NCBI GenBank assembly: GCA_023387655.1
Contig: JAEWHR010000116.1
Location: forward strand, 23,878 to 87,877
DNA: 64,000 bases
Direction: 5' to 3'
Source: Bacillota bacterium
Lineage (GTDB): Bacteria > Bacillota > Clostridia > Lachnospirales > Lachnospiraceae
Below the pieces are notes generated by a model, which did no database searches, was not told the origin of the DNA, and saw only the letters and a list, made by a program, of their open reading frames with translations. A program made the position numbers and the translations under genes. This document shows positions 1 through 7,961 of this stretch, one piece after another. Positions within the stretch are counted from its first letter, which is position 1, and every line of letters starts with the position of its first letter.

Positions 1-273
1 TTCTTTTGTTTCAACATTAAATTCAACCTCATAAATAGTTACTCCATCTTCAGTATCAAGTTTAACTTTTAAGTTTGTAGTATCCGCTTCTTTTACACCA
101 GCATGATTTAATGCAATTTCTTTTGCTTTTTGCTCACTGATGTTTGTCATATTCTCGCTTTTATTTGCTTCTACAGTGGAACTTTCATTTGCATTTGCGA
201 TGGTACTAAACCCAATTAGAGCTCCACCCGCTAAAGTTGCTAATACTAGGGAACTTACTATTTTCTTTTTCAT
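1..273 (-). CDS. PepSY-domain secreted protein, truncated by the window edge
   Basis: Ninety-one codons are visible and the frame runs off position 1, so the C-terminus is missing. The N-terminus is a signal peptide (MKKK, then a hydrophobic stretch ending near FSTIANA, residues 1-28). Residues about 43-91 read like a PepSY repeat: ISEQKAKEIALNHAG, then an acidic and hydrophobic strand ending GVTIYEVEFNVETKE. PepSY domains are small extracellular modules often found near peptidases or two-component systems. Start ATG (273) follows AAAGGAGAG with 6 nt spacing. The gene lies downstream of a PhoB-type regulator and kinase on the same strand, and a direct repeat typical of such regulators sits just before it, so it is probably a target of that system. 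Product class is fairly sure; role is inferred. Confidence 0.8.
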   Translation of the reverse strand, partial: MKKKIVSSLVLATLAGGALIGFSTIANANESSTVEANKSENMTNISEQKAKEIALNHAGVKEADTTNLKVKLDTEDGVTIYEVEFNVETKE

Positions 274-338
274 ATTATTCTCTCCTTTTATTACTTTTAA
301 ATTATTGTTGTGCAACTGATGTTAATACAATAAAACAT

Positions 339-360
339 CAAGATTAAAAGAAGATTAAAG
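339..360 (-). promoter_or_regulatory. Direct repeat, candidate response-regulator box
   Basis: On the minus strand TTTAAT-CTTCT-TTTAAT forms two half sites 11 bp apart (plus-strand ATTAAA at 343-348 and 354-359). An 11-bp direct repeat is the usual footprint of OmpR/PhoB-family dimers, for example the CiaR box TTTAAG-N5-TTTAAG. It lies between the kinase stop (364) and the PepSY start (273), directly 5' of a TTGATG (-35-like) sequence. The regulator at 1727-2395 is the natural candidate to bind it. Binding is inferred. Confidence 0.45.
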
Positions 361-363
361 TTT

Positions 364-1722
364 TTAATTTTTATAAAACTCAAAAGAAAAAGTACTTCCT
401 ATTCCAAATTTACTTTCTACAAAAACGCTACCTCCATGGGATTCTACAATCCATTTTACCATTGGAAGACCAAGCCCTGCGCCTTTTTCATCTACAGAAG
501 TACGGGAAGGATCTACTTGATAAAAACGTTTCCAAATCTTATCTAGTTGATTTTCTTCAATACCTATCCCATTGTCAGAAATAGTACCTATGATTTTATT
601 TCCATCTACTTTTAAAGAGATGATTGTTTCACCACCAACTTTACCATAAGTGATACTATTGGAAATAAGATTCATAAAAAGACGCATCATCATGGTTTCA
701 TCTGCTTGCATAAAAATATTAGGTGTGATATCAGTTTTTAATGTTATATTCTTTTTCGATGCTTGTGAGATTTGTTCTTCCACAATAACTTCTGCTAATT
801 CACTTAGATTAACGGTTTCTAACTGCAACTGATGTTGATTGTGGTCTGCCCTTGCAAGTGTAAGTAATTGAGAGATGAGATTGGACATTTTCCTAGATTG
901 CTTTAATATAACGAAAATGCTTTCTTGCATTTCTTCTTTGCTTAAATTTTGTTTTATGGAATACTCACATTGTGTTACGATAACAGATACAGGAGTTCGT
1001 AGTTCATGAGATACATCCGCGGTAAAACGTTTTTCATTTTCAAATGCATCCTCTAAGCGATTCATCATATGATCGAAGGTATTTGCTAATTGATGTACCT
1101 CATCGTTACCCTTCCCAAGTGCTATACGAGTATTAAGATCATTACCAGAACTAATACGTCTTGTTGTTTCCGTCATCTTCGATAAAGGTAATAATGTTTT
1201 TCTCGTAATAGAATAGCCACCAATCGCAACACAAAATACGAAGATAGGAAGCAAGATTAAGGATATCTTTAGGATGGTATTAATTGCAGTATCACCTTCT
1301 GTTTGTGAAGAAATTCCTCGAATCCATATGTCGCCATAACCTTCTATGGAATAGGGATAATCATAGAGGTACCAAACATGTTGATTGGTTATAATTTTTC
1401 TTACCTGTTCTTTATCAAATTCAGTAGTATTATCAAAATCAGGAGGGATACGTCCATATAGAAGTGTACCCTCTGAATTATAGACAGATAGATAAACCCC
1501 TTTAGCTAAAAAATTAAAATCATCTTCAAACTCTAAATATCCATCCTCATATTCGACATCCATAACACTATTTGTTACAGTCTTTATTAAGTGATCCTTC
1601 ACGCTTGTAATGATTCTATGATTACTTATAAAAATCAGTAGAAATAAGATAATTAAAATAAGAAAGGTCATGAATAAGGTATACCATAGTGTAATTTTCA
1701 TTTTTATAGAAAGATTTTTCAT
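364..1722 (-). CDS. Membrane sensor histidine kinase (HisKA/HATPase)
   Basis: A 452-residue inner-membrane kinase. Transmembrane segment 1 is at about residues 10-34 and segment 2 at about 150-172, flanking an extracytoplasmic sensor region of about 115 residues. A HAMP linker follows, then the HisKA phospho-acceptor in FTADVSHELRTP (His239), and the ATP-binding boxes NLISNSITYGK (N box), DNGIGI (G1) and GAGLGLPMVKWIVESHGG (G2). Start ATG at 1722 is chosen because AAGGAG lies 7 nt upstream; an in-frame upstream alternative at 1755 has no such site. It begins 4 nt after the response regulator stop, so the two are translationally linked. The stimulus is unknown. It belongs to the CpxA/ArlS-like class that partners OmpR-type regulators. 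Confidence 0.93.
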   Translation of the reverse strand: MKNLSIKMKITLWYTLFMTFLILIILFLLIFISNHRIITSVKDHLIKTVTNSVMDVEYEDGYLEFEDDFNFLAKGVYLSVYNSEGTLLYGRIPPDFDNTTEFDKEQVRKIITNQHVWYLYDYPYSIEGYGDIWIRGISSQTEGDTAINTILKISLILLPIFVFCVAIGGYSITRKTLLPLSKMTETTRRISSGNDLNTRIALGKGNDEVHQLANTFDHMMNRLEDAFENEKRFTADVSHELRTPVSVIVTQCEYSIKQNLSKEEMQESIFVILKQSRKMSNLISQLLTLARADHNQHQLQLETVNLSELAEVIVEEQISQASKKNITLKTDITPNIFMQADETMMMRLFMNLISNSITYGKVGGETIISLKVDGNKIIGTISDNGIGIEENQLDKIWKRFYQVDPSRTSVDEKGAGLGLPMVKWIVESHGGSVFVESKFGIGSTFSFEFYKN

Positions 1723-1726
1723 TGAA

Positions 1727-2395
1727 TTACTCCTTAAGTACATAGCCGGTACCACGGATTGTATGAATTAATTTCGGAGAATAATTATCATCAATTTTCT
1801 TTCTAAGATAACGGATATAGACATCAACGACATTGGAACTACCTTCATAATCATAGTTCCAGATATGTTGTTCAATTTTATCCCGGGTTAGAACAATCCC
1901 CTGATTACGAATCATATATTCGAGAATAGAAAATTCTTTGGATGATAAGTTGATTTCTATGTCATCACGATAAACCGTTCTGGTATCTGTATCAACAATT
2001 AGATTTGCAATGCGATAACAGTGGTCCTGTCTACCACTGTCTCTTCGTAATAAAGCTCGTAAACGGGCTAATAATTCATCAAGCGCAAAAGGCTTTACCA
2101 GATAATCATCTGCACCAGCATCGAGCCCTCTAACCCTGTCCTCGATACTATCCTTTGCAGTAAGCAATAGTATCGGTACCTTATTCCCTTCGTTTCGTAA
2201 GGTCTTTAATATTTCAAGGCCACTTTTCTTTGGCATCATTATATCTAAGATAATTGCGTCATACTCGGCAAATCTTAAAAAATCCAATGCTTCTTCACCA
2301 TTGAAACAGGTATCTATAGTGTAGTGTTCTTTTTTTAATGTTTTTACTAAAATATCATTTAAACTTTCTTCGTCTTCTGCAAGTAAAATTCTCAT
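1727..2395 (-). CDS. OmpR/PhoB-family response regulator
   Basis: A 222-residue transcription factor. The receiver domain occupies residues 1-115 with acidic pocket LLAEDEE, phospho-acceptor Asp51 in LDIMMP, Thr in LLLTAKD and Lys in YLVKPF. The C-terminal winged helix is at about 128-220, including VVDVYIRYLRKKID and the final hairpin IRGTGYVL. Start ATG 2395 is preferred over a TTG four codons upstream, because GGAGG sits 5 nt before this ATG. It is first in the order regulator, kinase, PepSY. The direct repeat at 339-360 is a possible binding site. Family assignment is secure; the regulon is unknown. Confidence 0.94.
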   Translation of the reverse strand: MRILLAEDEESLNDILVKTLKKEHYTIDTCFNGEEALDFLRFAEYDAIILDIMMPKKSGLEILKTLRNEGNKVPILLLTAKDSIEDRVRGLDAGADDYLVKPFALDELLARLRALLRRDSGRQDHCYRIANLIVDTDTRTVYRDDIEINLSSKEFSILEYMIRNQGIVLTRDKIEQHIWNYDYEGSSNVVDVYIRYLRKKIDDNYSPKLIHTIRGTGYVLKE

Positions 2396-2501
2396 AGTAA
2401 CCTCCAATTAGCACTTTTCTGTAGTATTTGTCATTATTCTATCTTTATGAAAAAATAGTGATGTAATGGTGTGGAATCATGACATTATTCATATTTAAAT
2501 A

Positions 2502-2530
2502 TTGATAATTGGTGCACTATAGAGTATCTT
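2502..2530 (+). promoter_or_regulatory. Putative sigma-A promoter for the lipoprotein gene
   Basis: TTGATA (2502-2507) and TATCTT (2525-2530) are separated by 17 bp, and lie 40 bp before the start at 2571. Each hexamer matches the consensus only partly. Confidence 0.4.
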
Positions 2531-2570
2531 ATAAGTAGAGATTATAATTATTTGAAATGGAGAATGACAG

Positions 2571-3212
2571 ATGAAAAAAATGATGATAACTACTGCAATA
2601 GTTATAGCTTCATTGTTAACAACCTCTTGTTCTAGTAAAAACTCTGTATCACTTTATCAAAAAGGGTTGGAATTGACCAATAAAATGGATACTTTAGCAG
2701 AGAGTGAAGACTACATAACATTAATATCAATGTCCACTGAAATGAAAGAACTAATAAAAGAAATTGGTGACTCAGATTACAGTAATCCGAAAACCGTCTA
2801 TGAGATTGATGGTATAGATACTGCGTTTATGGAGTTACTGACCCAACAAACCGAGGTGACTTTGAACAAAGAAATAGAAAATATTGCAAAAATTAGGTTT
2901 TCTACAGCAATCGCTTCTCAAATCAATGCTCAAAAAGGCTCTATGTATTTAGCTACTAGTTCTTGTATTACTTTGAGTGATAATTTTATTTTGAAAGGGT
3001 TAGAGCAACAAAAAACTTATCTTTTTATTTATGAAGATGGTTATAATAGTATAGTTACATTTATTCCATACGCTGAAAATATTGTAGGAGCAACTGCAAA
3101 TATAGTGATAAACGAGAGTTTGTCACAAGTTGAATCAACAGAAGAGGTAATAGATTTTTTCGAAAATGTGATGTGGCTCACAAATTTGAGTGTTACGAAG
3201 ATAAGCAAATAA
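2571..3212 (+). CDS. Lipoprotein of unknown function
   Basis: A 213-residue protein with a type II signal peptide. MKKMM and a hydrophobic core lead to the lipobox LTTSC (Cys20), so the mature protein should be anchored to the outer face of the membrane. The mature part is mixed alpha/beta with acidic helices and no catalytic motif I can recognise. GGAGA lies just before the ATG. It stands alone between a divergent two-component operon and a YCII gene, with a candidate promoter at 2502-2530. It could be a stress- or envelope-related lipoprotein, but nothing in the sequence says which. The lipoprotein call is firm; function is unknown. Confidence 0.75.
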   Translation: MKKMMITTAIVIASLLTTSCSSKNSVSLYQKGLELTNKMDTLAESEDYITLISMSTEMKELIKEIGDSDYSNPKTVYEIDGIDTAFMELLTQQTEVTLNKEIENIAKIRFSTAIASQINAQKGSMYLATSSCITLSDNFILKGLEQQKTYLFIYEDGYNSIVTFIPYAENIVGATANIVINESLSQVESTEEVIDFFENVMWLTNLSVTKISK

Positions 3213-3389
3213 TATTATAGATTATGACAAATGGTAATGTAATCCACAACGAAATTATCTAATATCATGTTCATTCTTTCTTATATTTCGTCAGTATTTT
3301 AAATATTGATATGTTATACTATTTTAAAAGGGTATATTTAATAAAACAATAATGCAATTAAAACTATAGAGATATATTTAGGAGAAGAA

Positions 3390-3686
3390 ATGAAGTACTT
3401 TATTATTGAAGGTAACATAAAAAATGCAGATTTAATGAATGATGATATTTTGAAAGAGCACATGGCCTATACTCAAAAAGCTATGGAGGAAGGCTTCATA
3501 TTAATGTCTGGTCTTAAATCAGATATGAGTGGTGGTTTAACTATAATGAAATCAGAATCAAATCATGAGGTAGAGAAATATTTATCTAACGAACCACTAA
3601 AAATAAATGGGATACAAGATTATAAGGTAACAGAATTTTCACCGCATTACTTTAATCCATCGCCTAGTGAATGGGTTCGTAGTTAA
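3390..3686 (+). CDS. YCII-related domain protein
   Basis: A 98-residue cytosolic protein that fits the YCII fold (small ferredoxin-like alpha/beta barrel). MKYFIIEGNI is strand 1, LKEHMAYTQKAMEEGFILMSG carries the conserved His and the helix-strand unit, GGLTIMKSE is the next strand, and the C-terminal stretch from NEPLKINGIQDYKV to EFSP matches the usual 'DP...G..' and closing strand. Family members are small enzymes or binding proteins, mostly of unknown substrate; the conserved His and acidic residue have been proposed as catalytic. GGAGAAGAA precedes the ATG. It appears monocistronic. Domain call is good; biochemical role is not known. Confidence 0.75.
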   Translation: MKYFIIEGNIKNADLMNDDILKEHMAYTQKAMEEGFILMSGLKSDMSGGLTIMKSESNHEVEKYLSNEPLKINGIQDYKVTEFSPHYFNPSPSEWVRS

Positions 3687-3700
3687 ACATATCTAAATTA

Positions 3701-3836
3701 ATCGGTACAGAAAAAGGGAGAGAAGCTAATTGGTACTGAAAAAACAGAGAAGCTATTTGGTACTAAAAAAACAGAGAAGCTATTTAGTACTAAAAAAGCA
3801 GAGAAGCTAATCGATACTGAAAAAAACATAGAGCGC
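3701..3836 (+). repeat. 27-bp degenerate tandem repeat, about five copies
   Basis: Units start near 3701 (28 bp), 3729, 3756, 3783 and 3810. Each follows the pattern GGTACTGAAAAAACAGAGAAG with substitutions. The unit length is a multiple of three and one frame stays open over four units (reading KLIGTEKTEK-like), but there is no start codon or ribosome binding site, so it is treated as non-coding. It fills most of the 351-bp gap between the YCII and PHP genes. Confidence 0.8.
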
Positions 3837-3865
3837 ATATAATTCATAATAAATTTAGCGTAAGA

Positions 3866-3900
3866 AAAGGTTTCAATCCTTAGGGATTGGGGCCTTTTTT
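3866..3900 (+). terminator. Rho-independent terminator
   Basis: The stem GGTTTCAATCC / GGATTGGGGCC (11 bp with three G-U pairs) has loop TTAG and is followed by TTTTTT. It ends the YCII transcript and the repeat region. Confidence 0.7.
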
Positions 3901-4037
3901 ATAAGCCTTCGATATGAAAAAAGGAAAATTGGTATTGAAAGCTAAAGTGTGGTAAAATATGACTACCAAAAATATCTATAAAATCACAAAATGACAACAT
4001 TATCTCAAATGCACAATCACAAATAAAGGAGGAACAT

Positions 4038-5771
4038 ATGGGAACTACAAGAACTTGGGATGTATTTGCTGGGTTAGCAGCTTTTAGCAGACCAGACAAT
4101 GAAAAATATAAAGACTTAGCTTATATTAATACTATAATTGAATCTTTAGAAAATAATATGAGAAATCCATATGTAGACAAGGATGTCGAAGATAAGAAGG
4201 ATTATGAGGATACTAAGAAGCAGTTAGAAGCCTTTCAAAGTTATATGGAAACCCGGAAGCAAGAAATGGATGCAAAAGATGGCATAAGGTGCAACTTTTT
4301 TGTTGTCGATGAATTAGGAGAACCATTACTAGCAGAAATAAAGATTTTTTCTTACATAAGGGAAGAGGAGAAACTATGGAATACTCCAATTCTTTCAATC
4401 GATATCAATGAAATTAAAAGAGCAATAAGTTTTCAGCGTAGGATTACTAACAGCAATGGTCAGCTTACTATGTATTTACCAAAAGGTAAATACGAAGTTG
4501 TGGTGACAAAAGGCTCAGAATATGAGTTAAAAAAAATCGTAATTGACATCTTAGATTCTGAACAGGAAATTAATATTTCACTTCGTAGGTTTATTGACCT
4601 AACGAAAAGAAATTATTATGCAGGTGATCTACATCATCATAGTGTATACTCAAGTCCTCTTTATGGTGGTACTGATTTTGTAATTGACAATGTAAAAGAG
4701 GTGAAACAGTCGATGCTTGCGGCTGGATTGTCTTTTGGGGCATTAAGTGACCATCATAATATATTAAATCATGCGGAATGGAAAGAAATGAAATCAGAAA
4801 ATTTTACACCTATTATCTCAAAGGAAATTTCTACGTCAAACGGGCATGTTCTAGCACTAGGTGTTGAAGAAGATATTATTTATCGCTATCCAACAAAGGA
4901 AGAAAGATGTGATGAATATCTTCGTGGGGAATTTATTCGCATAACTGATCAAATAAAAAGTTTGCATGGATTACCTCAATTAAATCACCCAAGGGATGCA
5001 CAAGTAGCTACTTCTTTTAATCCAGAGTATACTGATTTGATTGATATATTTGAAACAATTGAAATATGGAATGGAGCATATCCATTTGAATTTTTTACAC
5101 CGAATGAGGAAGCATTTCACCTATGGCTTTCTTTATTAGAGGAAGGACGTTACATACCTGGAACTACTGGAAGTGATACACATGATATCAATTGCTACAT
5201 ATTATTATCTAATCTGGATAAAGCGATAGATTTTATTGATAATGTTAAGAAATCTTATGATTTATTTTCTAAGGAAGTAAAACAGATGGCAGATATATTC
5301 TTTGATCTGGTGATGGCAGCGTTACCAACTTTAATACGCTGGTATCGATATAATTTGTCCAGTGGTGGAGTAAAAACATATCTTCATCTTCCAGAGGGGG
5401 AGCTATCCAAAGAGGCTATATTAAATCAATTAAGAATAGGGACTAGTTTTTTAACTAATGGTCCAATACTTATACCTACGATAAAAGGGAAAGGTCCAGG
5501 AGAATCTGTACAATTATCATCTAAAAAGCTTGAGTTTGACATAGAGATTCTATCAAATCGAAAGATAAAATATTTATATCTTTGGAAAAGTAGAACAGAT
5601 TATGAACGAATTAAGTTGCCAGAAAAACAAAAGAATGAAGAAGGTTTTTATGATTATAGCGATTCATTTCACATAGACAATTGTGAGAAAAGCTTTATTG
5701 TTTTTATGGTTAAGGATGATTGTTCTTGCATGGCAGTTACAAATCCAATATTTATAAAAGAAGATTTTTAG
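4038..5771 (+). CDS. PHP-type (CehA/McbA-like) metallohydrolase
   Basis: A 577-residue protein with no signal peptide. Residues 1-85 are helical and charged; 85-185 look like a beta-rich domain; from about 193 a PHP metal-binding domain begins, with GDLHHHSVYSS (His199, His200, His201), SDHHN (Asp238, His239, His240), LNHPRD, and GSDTHD near residue 381. This set of ligands is the hallmark of PHP phosphoesterases related to CehA. A C-terminal beta-sandwich region (about 455-577) follows. Such enzymes hydrolyse phosphoester or carbamate bonds using two or three metals; the substrate cannot be read here. AGGAGG precedes the ATG by 6 nt. Monocistronic: terminators lie on both sides. Confidence 0.75.
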   Translation: MGTTRTWDVFAGLAAFSRPDNEKYKDLAYINTIIESLENNMRNPYVDKDVEDKKDYEDTKKQLEAFQSYMETRKQEMDAKDGIRCNFFVVDELGEPLLAEIKIFSYIREEEKLWNTPILSIDINEIKRAISFQRRITNSNGQLTMYLPKGKYEVVVTKGSEYELKKIVIDILDSEQEINISLRRFIDLTKRNYYAGDLHHHSVYSSPLYGGTDFVIDNVKEVKQSMLAAGLSFGALSDHHNILNHAEWKEMKSENFTPIISKEISTSNGHVLALGVEEDIIYRYPTKEERCDEYLRGEFIRITDQIKSLHGLPQLNHPRDAQVATSFNPEYTDLIDIFETIEIWNGAYPFEFFTPNEEAFHLWLSLLEEGRYIPGTTGSDTHDINCYILLSNLDKAIDFIDNVKKSYDLFSKEVKQMADIFFDLVMAALPTLIRWYRYNLSSGGVKTYLHLPEGELSKEAILNQLRIGTSFLTNGPILIPTIKGKGPGESVQLSSKKLEFDIEILSNRKIKYLYLWKSRTDYERIKLPEKQKNEEGFYDYSDSFHIDNCEKSFIVFMVKDDCSCMAVTNPIFIKEDF

Positions 5772-5900
5772 ATTTTATATAAGTCTAATTTTTCTGGAGT
5801 ACGAACATTTAAAGTATTAATAAGGAAAGCGACAGTGAATGAAAGCTCTAAAGATATAAATCATAAATATATTCTTAAAATTATTTGCTATTGTATATAG

Positions 5901-5936
5901 AAAAAAGCGGTTACTTTTATGTAACCGCTTTTTTCA
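5901..5936. terminator. Bidirectional terminator between convergent genes
   Basis: AAAAAAGCGGTTAC / GTAACCGCTTTTTT is a perfect 14-bp inverted repeat around TTTTAT. The A and T flanks allow termination of the PHP gene (+) and the NlpC/P60 gene (-). Confidence 0.88.
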
Positions 5937-6003
5937 TCTCATTTAAATAAGGAATAGTTAAACAGATAGGAATATACAGTATTCCTAATTAGAAATAATA
6001 ACT

Positions 6004-6981
6004 TTATTTTAATCCAGGTAGACGTCCATATATTTTTTCCCTTGAGTCATAATCAATGGATTGAATCTTAACTTTAGCATTCTTTTTCTTTGCAATAGCT
6101 ATGGATGTTACACTAGAATCTCCACCGTTAGCTCCAATGATCTGACCATTTCCTATATAGATAGCAACGTGTACAACTTTGCCGCTGGATTTTGATTTAT
6201 AGAATACTAAATCTCCAGGTTTTAACTCACTTCTCTTAATCTTAGTCACATAATTTGCTTGATCAGCGGAAACCATGTAGGATTTCATTAAACCAAACTT
6301 CTTAAAGACTTGATAGGTAAAATGAGAACAGTCTAAACCGTAACTGCTACCTTCTGGGTAATTTCCTCCCCATTGATAATAAACACCTTGAAATGTTTTC
6401 GCATATTCTACAATCTGATTTCTTGTAGTAGATGTGGTAGAAGTACTTCCAGAATTTGAGCTTCCTGAAGAAGTTCCAGATTTAAAATAGGAACCACTTA
6501 CATAACCAACAGTTTTGCCCCAAACTACTTTATACCATCCATCTTTAGCACTGATAATTGGGAGAACCGTATTATTTGGAATCTTACCAAGAATTTTAGA
6601 TGAAGTAGAAGCGGAAGAACGAAAGTTTAAAGTTCCTCCTTTGGTAGTTACTGTTCCATATTTAGTGGATGAAATCTTGATATATGATTTGTGCGCATAG
6701 CCAACGCTTCCATTCGTATTATAAATTACTTTATAAAAGTCACCGGAACTTCCAATCACTTGGATTGGAGCTTTTGGTTTTAAAGAGGAAACTTTTTTAG
6801 ATTTTGTAGTGGCAGATGCACGGATGTTCAGTGGTGTCTCTTTTGTAGTACTGATTCCCACATTTGGTTTGGATTTACTTGCTGCCAATGTAATAGTTTC
6901 TGATTTAAGGCAAACAAGTAAAAAAATAATACCAAACATTATAATCATTCGTTTCATCAGATGCTTCTTTTCTTTCGTCAT
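6004..6981 (-). CDS. Secreted SH3-NlpC/P60 peptidoglycan endopeptidase
   Basis: A 325-residue exported wall hydrolase. A signal peptide or anchor covers residues about 8-34. Two bacterial SH3 domains follow (about 42-103 with LNIRASATTKSKKV, and 108-168 with LNFRSSASTSSKIL), then a Ser/Thr/Gly linker (169-188) and an NlpC/P60 domain (190-325). Catalytic residues visible are Cys218 in GLDCSHF and His271 in VVHVAIYIG, with WGG preceding. These enzymes cut D-Glu to diamino-acid bonds in the peptide stem, and the SH3 domains bind the wall. AGAGG lies before the ATG. It is monocistronic and shares the terminator at 5901 with its convergent neighbour. Confidence 0.9.
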   Translation of the reverse strand: MTKEKKHLMKRMIIMFGIIFLLVCLKSETITLAASKSKPNVGISTTKETPLNIRASATTKSKKVSSLKPKAPIQVIGSSGDFYKVIYNTNGSVGYAHKSYIKISSTKYGTVTTKGGTLNFRSSASTSSKILGKIPNNTVLPIISAKDGWYKVVWGKTVGYVSGSYFKSGTSSGSSNSGSTSTTSTTRNQIVEYAKTFQGVYYQWGGNYPEGSSYGLDCSHFTYQVFKKFGLMKSYMVSADQANYVTKIKRSELKPGDLVFYKSKSSGKVVHVAIYIGNGQIIGANGGDSSVTSIAIAKKKNAKVKIQSIDYDSREKIYGRLPGLK

Positions 6982-7276
6982 GATTACCTCTTTTCGTTAA
7001 AATAGTCATGTTGCTACAATTACAGGAATTGTTATTCCTGCAGGCTCAAAAGTAGGTGGTAGGGGGATTCTACTTTGTGCCATGTAACAATATTGTAATA
7101 AATACTTAATAAATCAGCAACAGTAAATATATGGTTGATGATTTCTCGATGTTAATTGAGTTGGTAGTAAAGAGGTTAGTAACGGTATATGATAAAAGAA
7201 GATGAGGTTTATGAATCTTAGAATCTTATATGCCTTAACAATAGAATAGAATAGAATAAAAAAGCAACAAGTCTTT

Positions 7277-7717
7277 TTAAGACTTGTCGCTATCATTTAC
7301 AGCAATTGTTTCAAGTTGAGAAGTGCAGTGAGGACAACGAGTAGCATTGATATGTATCTTTGTCATACAAAATGGGCACTCCTTCTCGGTAGGTTTTGCT
7401 TCTACATTAGTTTTCTTTTCATCAAAAGAAAGTATTTTGTTCATTCCCTTTACTAAGAGGAAGACTACAAAAGCCATGATGATAAAGTTAACCAATGCTG
7501 TGATAAATGCACCATATTTCAGTGTAATCCCAAAAATATCCAACTGTAATGAGTCGAAATTTTGGCGTGTAAACAAGCCAATGATCGGTGAAAGAATGTT
7601 ATCGGTCAAAGAAGTTACGATTCCTTGAAATGCACTACCGATAATAACACCGACTGCAAGATTCATTACATTCCCCTTTAAAGCAAATGCTTTGAATTCA
7701 TTTAAGAATTTTCTCAT
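7277..7717 (-). CDS. mscL: MscL mechanosensitive channel with C-terminal zinc ribbon
   Basis: A 146-residue large-conductance channel that opens under hypo-osmotic shock. The N-terminal amphipathic segment and TM1 are clear (MRKFLNEFKAFALKGNVMNL, then AVGVIIGSAFQGIV), as are the periplasmic loop (about 45-68) and TM2 (about 69-92). Instead of ending after the usual cytoplasmic helix, the protein continues into a CxxC-N10-CxxC ribbon (Cys114, Cys117, Cys128, Cys131), KECPFCMTK then ATRCPHC. The channel part is canonical; the ribbon is an extra module that may bind zinc and change the cytoplasmic bundle. Single gene with a weak AAGGAAA site. High confidence for MscL. Confidence 0.94.
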   Translation of the reverse strand: MRKFLNEFKAFALKGNVMNLAVGVIIGSAFQGIVTSLTDNILSPIIGLFTRQNFDSLQLDIFGITLKYGAFITALVNFIIMAFVVFLLVKGMNKILSFDEKKTNVEAKPTEKECPFCMTKIHINATRCPHCTSQLETIAVNDSDKS

Positions 7718-7899
7718 ATTTTTTTCCTTTCATTTTATAATATAAATATTTTATCATGATTGGACAAGAAAGTAAATAATAGGGTTAAAGATGGTAAATG
7801 GTAAATATTTATCTAATCTGATATTAAGAAATACCTATAAAGAGAAACTATAATGTAATCGATTTGATAGAAAACATCGAAAGGATAACAAATATCTCA

Positions 7900-7927
7900 T
7901 TGCAATCGTTACACGGATAGGTATAAT
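7900..7927 (+). promoter_or_regulatory. Sigma-A promoter for the DbpA-type helicase
   Basis: TTGCAA (7900-7905) and TATAAT (7922-7927) are 16 bp apart, 35 bp before the start codon at 7962. Confidence 0.6.
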
Positions 7928-7961
7928 AGAAACAGATCATTCACAGGAAAGGAACTATTAC

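Noticed and set aside
3701..3836. CRISPR array or small coding gene made of 27-bp repeats
   Set aside because: The units are directly adjacent without spacers, degenerate, and have no nearby cas gene; the frame open through the units has no start codon or ribosome site.
7114..7296. A 60-aa minus-strand frame overlapping the mscL 3' end
   Set aside because: It has no ribosome site, runs through the mscL end and has an amino-acid mix expected of AT-rich non-coding sequence.
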